A DNA stretch of 64,000 bases from the NCBI GenBank assembly GCA_012845835.1, contig JABAKD010000009.1:5581324-5645323 (forward strand), read 5' to 3'. The position numbers were made by a program, and so were the translations under genes. Every line of letters begins with the position of its first letter. Position 1 is the stretch's first letter. The notes under the pieces were generated by a model that was not told where the DNA came from, did no database searches, and saw only the letters and a list, made by a program, of their open reading frames with translations. This DNA is from Undaria pinnatifida (lineage: Eukaryota; Sar; Phaeophyceae; Laminariales; Alariaceae). Positions 40,471 to 52,400 of the stretch are shown piece by piece.

Positions 40471-43400
40471 ATGGGGGATGTTGGGGTGATTAACCACACT
40501 ATATACGTGAGCAACCTGAACGAAAAGATCAAGAAGCCCCTGCTCAAGAAGTCGCTGCACAGGTAGGCTTGCTCGCTTGTCTATTCGTTTCCACCACTTT
40601 GTACTATAGTTGTGAGGCGAGAGGGTGTTGGGTGTTGGTATGGCAGCGCTTGCTGCTCGGGCTAAGGCTTGTTTGCGCTGTCTCCCTCGGCAACCTTGCA
40701 ACAAGGCCATGGTGCCAGGTAGCATGTACCTTGCAGGGTACGGGTAGAGGTTAGTGGTTGAATGGTGCTGTTTTATAGAGATATAGAAGCAGCCACCTCT
40801 TGCCTTCTCGTGTTTGGGTACGATGTGCTTGTGCTCGTTGGCGACAACGTTGCAGCAGTAAAAAGGCGAAATGGCAACCGTGCACTTGCTATAGACTTAC
40901 TTAATTTTGTCTTTCTCAGGGATTGCCCATCCCTGGCCTCTCAGAGCTCCAACTTCGATATTACTTGCGGAACCTTTCCAGCTTTTCTTTGCTTTCCAGC
41001 TTCGTTCGAAATACGAAACGCCATTAGTACGTACCGGTACTACAACACCAGGTTTGTACATACCATCAGATGCTATACGCTGTTGGATCACATGCACGCC
41101 CAGCTCAGATCAGTCCGGCTATATATAGCCCAGCAGCGCAGCGTAGCGCCGTGCGGAGCCGTGCGGAGCCGTGCAGTGCGGTGCCGTGCCCTTCGTTGTG
41201 GTGCTGTGTCGCTGCGCTGTGTGCTTTCTTTCGAAAATAGAGCAGTAAGTACCGGGTATAATGCGTGTTGTGTACGGAGTACTACTTTTCCTCTTTTTTC
41301 TTCTACATGTCACATTGTATTTGATCTTTCACGGCCCCCTGTTTTTTCCCCCACGCAAATTACCCCCATACTGCCGATCAGACACCGGCAACAAAAGCAC
41401 AAAAGTACCGGGTATAATGCGTGTTGTGTACGGAGTACTACTTTTCCTCTTTTTTCTTCTACATGTCACATTGTATTTGATCTTTCACGGCCCCCTGTTT
41501 TTTCCCCCACGCAAATTACCCCCATACTGCCGATCAGACACCGGCAACAAAAGCACACAGCACAGCTGAGCACAACAGGGCAATTTGCTCTGCACAAGCA
41601 GCTCTTGGCATTATCAAATCGCTGTTCGCACCAAATCATGGGTCTCTTCTTTCTGCCCCCTTTACATATGTTTTTAGTTGCATTCTTCCTTGCCTTGCGC
41701 GAGCGTGGCGGGCGGCGTCAGCCGCCCGCGGAGCGGAGCCCTTGTAGCTATTGGGCTGAACTGTGAACCGCGCGTATGATAGCCTGAGATTCTAATACAG
41801 ATGTTCTACTCGTGCAGAGAGCATGTCTGGACATTTTCTTGTGATACCGAACGAGCTGGGCCAGCTAAGACCGTGTCAAAGCAGGGGATCGGCCATGCAC
41901 CGCCCAATTTCACGCTGTTGGACAGGAACGTTTGACACGGTGTTGTTCATGCACCAGCCGAGCCGCGTCTTGCTGGGCTTTTCATGTTGCCTTGGCTACC
42001 TTGTTGGTACGGGTCTTTTTATTTTTCGAGGAATACAACCGAAAACGCAACCCAAAAAAATAGAAGCGAAAACTGAACACATCTGACCAAAAAGAAACGA
42101 AGAAAAAAGGCAGGCATGAGACAACTTCCCACGGGCGTCACGAATTCGGTGTTAAAATGTTGAAATTTTAATTTGAAAATAGCAAAATTGAGCGAGGCAT
42201 CGCGGTAAACTCCATTTTCCCCTTGGCACTAGTGTTGAAATTATTGCACATGTAACAAAGAATCTCGTTTTGGCCGTATCTTGTGCCGATCGACGAATTG
42301 GGCAATAAAGCTAGTAAATTCCTGGTGTCCTCTGTGATGTCTCCACCAACTTTCACCTCAATCGAGAAGATAATGTTACCGAATTTAGTGTAGAAAAGTA
42401 CAAACGTTGGTGTTTTTGAACAGGGATGTATACGGAGTAAGAGCCGTTCCGCGGAGAGGTTTTATTTCAAAACAAATCTCGCGGAGCGGATATCCGCCCG
42501 TGGGAAAAGCCAGGGATACTACAAAGCGGATATCCGCCGCTACAAATTCCACGGATATTTTGTTTCCGCACTCTCGTGGCGCCCAACGCCCAGCACCAAA
42601 GGTGAAACGTGCACATGTAAACGTTGCGTCTCTCTCAAGAAAAAAAACACGAGAATATTGAATGTTGAATACTTGAACATTTGCTGATCATACGGCACAG
42701 AGTGACGGGCACCGACCGGGCCAGCAGACGCGCAACAGCAGCAGCATCTGACCCAGGACCACGGTTTTCCACGATGAAAAAGTCAACACAACACTGAAAA
42801 CGTGAAACCAACTAAACCAACAGTAAAAAACGTCAAAACGACCACCTGTTCATATTACGTTGTTTAAGCGGGGCGGGGGATGGATGCCGTCGCCATGCAC
42901 TGCTGTTGCCGTACAAGGAGTACACTGTTATATCAATACACTGTTATATCAAGTCGTTCTACGGTAAGTTATCCAGCATTCTAAACTATTTCAACGCGGG
43001 AAAATCGTGGCTTTCAGCGGTATGGTTCGTGAGATATGCCACAGAGTAGGTACGGAGTACCTACGGAATGGGTCGAACCGCTCTGTAGAAAAACCGCTTT
43101 TCACGGTTTCAACCGCGCAGTTACAATCCATACGTAGCGGAGCGTTTTTTTTGTAATGTCACAGAGCGGATACCCCCCCCCCCGCACGTTGGGAAACTAA
43201 CGGATTATTGCGGAGAGGATATCCGTCCTTGAAAAACGGAGCGTAGGGGATCGGATATCCGCCTGTGGAAAATGTCACGGATTGTCACGGAGTGGATATC
43301 CGCCGCCACAAATGTCACGGAGCGGTGCGGTTTAATCGAACCGCTCCGTAAATAAACGCGCCGCGGATGTATTCTCACTCTGCACACATCCTTGCTTTTG

Positions 43401-46400
43401 AGTTTTCGCTGATATCTCGTCGAGTTGGAACCGAACTAAAAATGTGTAATTATTTTTCATGTTCTGTTTTTTTTTCTGCGCGTGCACTGATGTGTCGGGG
43501 ACACTGCATCCAAATTTCAAGTCCTAATTCGTATCTGGTAGTAGCTACGTCGTTCACGATAAACGACTCCGTGATTGATTCTACGTTTTATAGCTGGCCC
43601 AGATCGTACCTCATTCCTGGTACGTACAGGGAACTGATTATCATGAATACGTAAGCGAGAGATTTAAACCACGAGTACGGGGACATTTACGAGCCATTCC
43701 CGGGTTTCAGGCCTTGCGTTTCGGATTGGGGGTAAGGTGAGGGTTAGGAATAGTGCTAGAATTTGGGCCAGGTGCCGGTCTCGCGGGCTATGGGAGCTCC
43801 AGCGACGGAATGTGCTTTTTTCTGATAAACACGTCGGGTCAGGGTTTGTATACCGCGACAGACACTGTTGGTCTCTGCTGTCGTTGCGCCGTTGTCTGTG
43901 GTAGCTGGCTGGTGTGCTGTACAGGACGAGTGCAGCGGCAACATGCGAAACGCACGGCCGGAAACCCGGAGATGGCTCCTAAATATCACCGCGGTCGTGA
44001 TGAAGTATTGCTTAGGAAGTCGACACCTGGTAGGCGTCATTCCAATGTCGACTACCGGTTACCTTAGTACTAATACCAATATACTTCGTACAATTACACA
44101 GGCTGGGCTGGGGATATTATTATTGGTGGAAACTGGTATACAGTACCCTGACAGAGGCAGTACAGCTTACCATGTGTCCGACAAAACCCGTTCATTGGCC
44201 AAATACTGATGTTTCCGGATGTTTCATTGGTCAACACATGCACGCACATCCCACGAAGAACCTAGTTCCACCCAGACCTGACCCCACCTCGACCTGAGCC
44301 TTCCAAACTGCCCCTGGGTATATGTTTCGCCTCCGGCAGGGCCCACCAAAGCGCCCTGATGCCAAGTAACACACCGCCCGAAAACGATACCAGTAGTCGG
44401 TCACAGCAAATTGAGGCTCGACCACCAGTCTCAACACACTACTTTGTTGATTACTGGTGAGGGGTAATCTGCTCTCGTCGGGGGTCCTCGAACCAACAAC
44501 GGTACCGTCAAATAGGACGGCAAGATATGGCTGTGCGAAGTCTAGTGTTGTCATACTTCTGTTGCGTGCAGCAAGAGAAAACCACTTTTCCGGCCGTGTT
44601 GTAGCTTTGTTTCCAACAATTCTTGGTGTGTGGCGCGGACTGCGACTCAACCATACCGTTGACCCAGACCTGTCCACGTGCCTCCTGCCCCACGCTGATT
44701 GATGACACTGCTGGATTATTTGTTTCTTAACGCTTAACCCTACTCTCCCTCGCTCCCTCCCTCCTTCCATCCCTCCCTCGATGCTGCTGGCGCTGGCTAT
44801 CCCACGCCTTCGTTTGGCTTGGCTGGTGGACTGGCTGCTTGTTTTCCACGGCCGCAGTGTGTTTAGCCAGTTCGGTAAGATCATCGATATCGTGGCCTGC
44901 CGGGGGCTCAAGCTCAAGGGGCAGGTACGTTGTACACTGCTGTACCATTGTTAGTAATGTTAGTGCCTTAAAGATAACCTGGTCGGGATCATACCCCCTT
45001 TAGTCGCTTCACCCGCGTTTCTGGGAACAGACTGCTTGAAATCGGTGTGGGATATTTGGTAGCAGTAGCACATAGGTTGGCCTCTTTTTTGTTTTACAGT
45101 GCATCCACGTTTTCGGCGACGAGCTGCTTGGAAAAGTTTCTCGTTTTTTTTTTTCTACGCGTGCTGCGGTAGAGGTCCGCCATTTTTTTTTTTTTTTTCG
45201 TCTGTCCTGAGGCTTGCCCACCTTTCAGTAGAGGTTCTTATGCCTCTCGCCCAATAACTGATTTTCAAGAAACTGAACAGTCTAACCCGATGAAGAAAGC
45301 AATGAATGGCCTACTATTGTAAGTTCACAAACGATTTATGTGATAGCACAGAACAATAATTGCATTAATTGCGACGTTTTTGGGTTAAGAAGACCCGTCT
45401 TTCAGAAACGAAAACGCCTACGCTAACTGTGCTGCCGCTTATCGTAGCACGCGTGTTTTGGCAGTAGTATATTCGCTTTCAAGATCGGGTGTGTTGCTCT
45501 CGCTAGGTTACACCATTGCGCAGTTTAGCGAAAGTCGCATCGGGATTGTCGCTCCTTCAGCGCTGCGCCTACGTTTTAGAGCACAATCTTTTGGGGTAAA
45601 CCTTTTTGTCGTTTCCCTGTAAGTCTCTCAACCTGACTTCCTCGGTGCTCGTTTTCTCGCCGGAGCAGGCGTCCTGTACTCTTACACTTACGAGTGCTGT
45701 GTACTATGGTATACTCTGGTGAGGGGAACCAGCTAGGCTAGAGCGCAGTCGGCAGAACGGAACAAAAAAAAAACGGACGAACGAAGGAAGGAACGAAAAA
45801 AGCGCAAGGAAATTAAAGGGGGAACGTCTAAAATGCACTGGAAAATTCTGTATAGTTCCCTCGCGTGCGCGCTGAAGCAAGCAACCCTCCAGGGAACAGA
45901 AACAAATGTAATTTCGTGGGTGTTTTTGCGGGTTCCCGCTTGTGCGCGCTGACGCAAGCAATACTCCTCGGAAAACCGTTGAACTTACCGCTTGTCCCGT
46001 ATGTGTTTGGCTTTGGTTCGTGGGTTGACGTGGCTCAGAGTAAAAGGTGCGGGACGTCGATGTGTGACAATATTTTCGCGAAGTAGTTTAAACCATGTTA
46101 TTTTTTCCTGGTGAAATTTTAAGCGTTTGTTTATTTTCGTTATACAGAAGTTTTCACCGCGGATTAAGCTGCCGTCATGCTTGTGGCGGTATTGTTGCCA
46201 CATGTGCTCGCCGACTTACTGTAGTACGTGGCTCTTGGCTAGGTTTGGGTTTGCAATCATAGTTTTATTTGTCTTGTCCCCACGTAGCGTGGGCCGATGA
46301 GCATTATTTGTGTCGACGCCAGCCAACCATGTGCTTGGTATTGCTGTTCGCGAGGTGCCCTTGTTTTGTATACCGCGGAGACGCTGCCGATGCTATGAAT

Positions 46401-49400
46401 GTTACCAGGTAGGACATTGTGTTTGTCCGCAGAGACGCTGCTGACTGCTATAAATAGTATGCCATTGTGTTCGTCTCGTTTATTCACAATACTTGAATAT
46501 GGTTCAAAGAAAATTATTATTATTATCAATAGTAACATACTCCGGAGTATAAAAAAACGTTGAAAACAAATATGACCGGTAGTGTCTATCATCCTCCGTG
46601 TTTTTTTTCCCCTTCGACCGCTGCAGTTGCTTCGCCCGCGGTCAATGTCTTGCAAAGTGAGCTGTTAACGGCTCCACGCACGCCGTTTTGCTTCGCGTCT
46701 GCCCTTGCCCGGTGCCGGGTTTCATTTGTTTGCTCGCCTGTCTTGGGTTTTGGGGGGCGTTGGGCGTTGTACCTTGTCTGTCAGGCATGGGTGGTGTTTG
46801 CTGAGAAGAGCATGGCGACGAACGCCCTTCGGCAAATGCAGGGCTTCCCGTTCTTCGAGAAGAAGATGCGGATTCAATTCGCGAAGGTAAGGCGGGGGCA
46901 GAGGGCGGTTAGAAGGGGGGGATGGGTGGGGGGTTAAGATAGATGGCGGGACACGAGGCGACCGATTCCGCACATCGAACACAGACCATATAGATCATAC
47001 AGATCATCTACATATCTTATAGATCCTGTATCTGTCATTTGTCAGATGTTGTGCAGGATTTGTGTGGTACTTATCCGACCCAGGAAACACGTGGTATTTC
47101 GTTCATCATTCAGTTGATTCCACGCATCGAACACAGATCATATAGATCATATGGATCATCTACATAGCAATTAGTTCCTGTATCTGTCATTGTCATATGT
47201 TGTACAGGGTTTGTTGGTATGATACTTATCCAACCCAGGAAACACGTGGTACGGTAGTAATAAGTCGTTCAGGTATCATTCAGATCATCCGGCAACATGA
47301 TCTATAGGTCGTGCAGATCATGCTGACCAGGGATCTGTCTGCCTTGAAAGACACAGATCGTATAGATCATTGATAGGGATCTGACCTGTCCGGCGTGTGG
47401 CTAGCTCGAAGCGAGATGACGGTCGGATTGTCGCCACCACACCCGCTCCCCCGTCATCGTCTCTGCCTTGCCCGAACCCTCACCCTATGCACCTTGGGCG
47501 GCTAGCTGGGTGGCCCCTCCGATCCTGCCTGGGTGTAGCGCGTACTGGACCGGATCTCTACTACCCCGACAGGGTAGGAAATTTCTCGGAATGAAAGTGT
47601 AAACTTCAGTGGGTACCCCGATGTAAAAACACGCCGGTGGCAAGCCGAAACAGGCGCTCTTAAGTGCTGCGGGGAAACCTAGTAATCAGGACCAATATGG
47701 TCGATAAACACAGTGGAATATATAGGTTTTTGAGCCATCCCACGGTAAGGTTGCAGCATGAGTCCCTGAGGTCCTCACATGAGGAACTCTATATCTCGCC
47801 CGAAAAATGACTTGGAAGGCATTCGTTCGCACAACCCGACCAAGCTTCTATGCCTTAGTCCAAAAATATAATGTGCTCGTGAAATTGCTTCGTTGACCGG
47901 CACTTCCTCTCATGAGGAACTCAATCGCCCAGGGACTTTTTGGCGCAGAACCTTCCACCCCTACCGTGGAATATATGTACGTTTTTGTGTATACCATGGG
48001 TCCTCCTTACGATGATCCTCCGTAAGCATATTGCTCTGATCTGCAGCGGGCAATATGTGGCTTTTAGTATGGCGGGACAGGTCGATTTGACCGCTCTCAA
48101 GTGCGTTATAATTGTTTATGCTCTTATATCGGAGTACCCGCTGTAGGTGTTAGTTGATGTGTAACTGAAAAATTGTCTTGCCGTTTTGTCGAAGCTCGGC
48201 CTATCCTTAAACTTTGCCCCCCCGCGCGCTTCAGTAGGATGCAGCTCACCCTTCGTGCGACTCGCCGGGCACGTCACGGCGCTTCGCGCTTGGTGCACGC
48301 GATATCTGCCTCGTCGGTGGAAAACCCGACGTGCTCCATCCCGACGTTGTAGGATGCGAGGGTCTATGGTCGGTCAAACTACGGCTATGCAAGAATTGAG
48401 TACACCCCGCCCCCCCTCCCTCCTTCCCTCCCACCTCTCCTTGACCCAATGAACGCCTCTCAGACGGAGAGCGACGTGGTGACGAAAAAAGCTGGCACAT
48501 ACGTCCCGCGCGATAAGCGGAAGCTGCCGCAGCCGGAAGGTGCCAACGGAGCTCAGAGAATGGCGCCTGTGGCAGCGCCGATGGGGGCGGCGGCGGCGGC
48601 GGTGCCGGTACCGGCGGGACTCCCCTCGGCCCCCGTGCCTGTTGCTGCGGCCCCGCCTGTGGTTGTACTCCCGGTGGTTCCGGCAGGTCCTATCGGCGAC
48701 GGTGAGGGAGGGGAAACAGGCATACGGCTTGTTTATTGTCCAGTGTTTCGTGTTTCAGCCGTTTTCTTCTCTGTTTTTTTTAATTTTTTGTTTGATTTTG
48801 TGATGAGCTTTTGTCCGATTTTTGTCCGATTTTCTTTTCCGGTTGTTATATGTACGGGGATCAACCACCCTCGGTGCCCCCGGCCGTTGCGGCCCCCCCT
48901 GGGGCCATGCTTGCAGTGGCTCTGGCCTGCCCCGTTGGTGGTGGCGAGGAAAGAGAAGTAGACAGGAAAAACAAAAAACTCTCAGACCGATGCTACTGGC
49001 AAGCCGATTTTAGGTTCAAAAAATTTAGTTTCCGAAGATACCAGCCAAACATTGCCGTGGACGGTTGTCTATGGGACCGATTTTTTTTTCTTGTTTTTTG
49101 GAACCTTTCTATTTTGAAAGAAAAAAAATGGGTTTCTGGCAGCGATCTTGGGCAACATCTGCTTGAAAAAATATCAAGCAGATGCCGGATTAGAAGCGGC
49201 GTGTTTTCATGTGCTCCACACACACGGTTCGGAGAAATCAACGACAGCGTCACGAAATATTAACGTAGCGAGCTCGTTAGGGGTTCCGACCCACCCTCGG
49301 TGTACGGTGCTCACACGTCGGCCGGTGATGTGTGGTGGGCGCCGACCAGGCTTCTGTTAAAACTGCATTTGGCGGCTGGTGTGCGGAAATCAGAGACAAA

Positions 49401-52400
49401 ACTTTCGATCGTCTCCGAACGGGAGAAAATATAATCTTGAGAGTATTTTACGGAAGATCACAGCAGACAACGCGGGCAACCTCTCACGCCCTTGACCGTG
49501 GATCAACATGCACTCTTCGACGCTGGCACCTACACTCATGTGACCTTGTTCGGCACGAAGACAGGTGCTCTTGGGTTTTCTCCATCTCGAGATCGGAGTT
49601 CAATCGTGGTTGGTGGACAATGTTGACCAAGGCGTAATGGAAGTTTACCAACTGGGCCGCTTGAACCAAAAGAGGCAGAAAATATATATTTTACAATTAA
49701 AACAATGTTTTACCCACATTGATGGTACGAAAATCTCTTCAGCCAAAAATTGAAAGAAAGTGGACTTTTTTTTTGTTAAGCTATGGCCTTGCCATTAGCA
49801 ACTACTGTATCACTTGTGTTTTTCGTTTTTTTTCCCGATTTGTGTTTGTTACCGCTACGTGGAGGCGTTGTAGGTTCCCACCTCCCGTTCTCTAATGCTG
49901 CCCTACACGCTACCCCCTCCCCCCCCCCGCGCCACCGTACTCGCCCCCCCCCCCATTCTCTCCCCCTCTTCGCCGTTGGGTGTCGCCTCATCTGATGTGC
50001 AGTGCCGCACAACATTTTGTACGCTACCGGCCTGCCGCCGGAGATCACGCAAGTCATGCTGTCCAAGCTTTTCGAGCAGTACCCTGGCTTTTCGGAGGTA
50101 GGGCAAAGTTCTCGTTGAAAAGCTCTTTTTTTTCCGACAGCGTCTGCTCTTTTTACCCTCACGAGTCTTGTATTGTTGCTAATGTTATCATTATTTCTGT
50201 TTCTTCATTATTTTTGTTTTATCGTCATTTTTGTTTCATCATTATTTTTGTGTTTTCATTATTTCGATTATTACAAGGGTGCTTCGCCGGCGGCCTAGTA
50301 GTGGCCGCCGTCGAAGCAAGTGCCCTCAGGCAACGAAAAATAACTGCAAAAGGCAGTTTACGATGCCGAGGGCTTCTTTACCGGACACAATCCATCATCA
50401 TTGGGAGAAGTCCTGCTAAAATATGTTGGATTATTGATCCCTGACGCTATGAATCATCAAAAGAAGGCTCGTAAGAAGTTGTCCGATGTCTGACGCAATG
50501 ATCGGCACAATACCCTCGAATGAAGGTGGTACTGATCGTGCCGTGTCCCCCAAAGGGCGCACGAGATAGATATATAGAACGTTTGCTCAACAACCCACGA
50601 CAATGGCAATCATCCATGTATTCACGTTCTACGACAATAAAGCAAAACACGCCAAAACCATGAATTAAAACGACAAACACTACACTACACTACTCTTACG
50701 CGAACGAAGTTAGAAATTCCCCTACAATGTACACCAGTCAGCTGATAATTTCTTGAGCGACGAATCTACGCTCTCGAGCGACAATCATCTACGTTTTCGA
50801 GCGCCGAAGCGAATACGCCAAAGCCACGAACGTAATCGTCAAATAAATAGAACAGTACAGTAGACACGTGAAGAAATAGCTCATGCTACTGCCGTCCGTC
50901 GAAACCCAAAGCTCGTACAATTCCGTGAGGAAAAGAAGATAACCCCAAAATCGAATTCTCTTGCCCATACACGTGATTGAGAATCCATCTAGAAAAGACA
51001 AATCCATGACGGAGAATGCGACAAACATAAAACTCTACTACGGCGTGAAGCAAACACGCAGACCCCTGCCGACCAAATCAGAAAACTTGCAGTCATTATA
51101 TATTTTGCATGAGGTAGATCGAAACGAAACGAATACCGTTATCTTTCCCGTTCTTCATATTCCGTTGCAGTCGTGTATATACGTGCACGTACAACTTCTA
51201 TTATTGTGCCCTACAAAGCACGGCAGAGAGTTGACCCCCATCCCAACCATTTTAAGCCGATTTCGGGGAAAGTGTGATACCAGGTATGTGATATGCCCCT
51301 AGCGACTTTTGCGTGACAGACCGCTACCGCTGCCGTTCGGCGCCGACGTGTCGGTAGGCTTCGACCGTTTCGCACGAGGGAAAAGTCGAGCGCTCCTATT
51401 TTCACCGTAAAAAAGGAGTTAGAAAGGCTACGTTTTTTTTATGCGGGACTTTGTTCATGAGGTTGCAAAGGTATTGTCGATTTTTTAAGTTAGTTTTTGC
51501 CCCATAACGTGAGGAAATCGAGCCGGGTCTTCTCGGAATGCACCTCGGGCAGTGTATGACATTGATGCTTTCAGTGTCTGTCGACAAAATATCACCACAA
51601 ATAGCAGTTGGAAGCCGCAGGAAGACTTATGTATTTTATGCACGTGAGGTTGCAATCGAGCCGGGTCTTCTCGGAATGAACCTGGGGCAGTGCATGACGT
51701 TATGCCGGTCGCTCCGTTGGCGTATCAGGTTATCCTCGAGCCTGGTATAGGTCAGTTTCGTGTGTTCAAATCCCCCCGAGTGCATACTCGTATAAATTCG
51801 TGGGATTTTTTTCTCGTGCACAAGTTGACTTGCGGAAAACGCGAGAGCGTGAGTTTGCAACACTCGATGAACAATCGACGAGCAGCGAACCCTAAGCGCG
51901 ATAAAAATTGAAGGCAAGAACCGGGGGGGAAAACGGATGACACCTGTGACCACGGCTTGTGCAGAAGCTGGAAAGTATAAGTGTGAAAGAAAAAAAAAGA
52001 AAAAATGACATTGATGCTTCCAGTATCTGTCACCGTAATTTCACCACAAATAGCAGAGGCCACAGAAAATTTCGTATTTTAAGCACACGAGGCTGCAATC
52101 GAGCCGGGTCTTCTCGGAATGGACTTCGGGCAGTGTCATGACGTTGATGATTTCAGTTTCTGAAAAAGGAAGCCACAGAAAGACAGTCAGAGGAACCCCG
52201 CTCTTAACGACGACGGGACACAACAGACTTTGATTTTCTGAACCAAACCCCCTGGATAAGAGACTATTAACCCCTTTAGAGCCCCCGAACCCCGCCCTAT
52301 ACTAAATCCAAGTAATTTTGTCCCCAAAAACGGGTTCCCAGTTGTAAACCCCGAACCCCTCCCTATACTAAATACAAGTAATGTTGTCCCCAAAAACGGG

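Noticed and set aside
40762-41766. 334-codon plus-strand open frame, the longest in the window
   Set aside because: It lies in intron 1 of the U1A-type gene, contains a tandem duplication and CGTGC low complexity, and shows no domain or splice evidence.
44231-44917. 228-codon minus-strand frame
   Set aside because: It runs antisense through U1A-type exon 2; its start peptide is the reverse of the RRM1 exon and the rest has no family features.
48811-48960. Extra Pro/Ala-rich exon ([16 protein letters not shown]) in U1A-type intron 4
   Set aside because: Composition suits the linker, but there is no AG acceptor at its left edge, and exon 4 joins exon 5 in phase without it.
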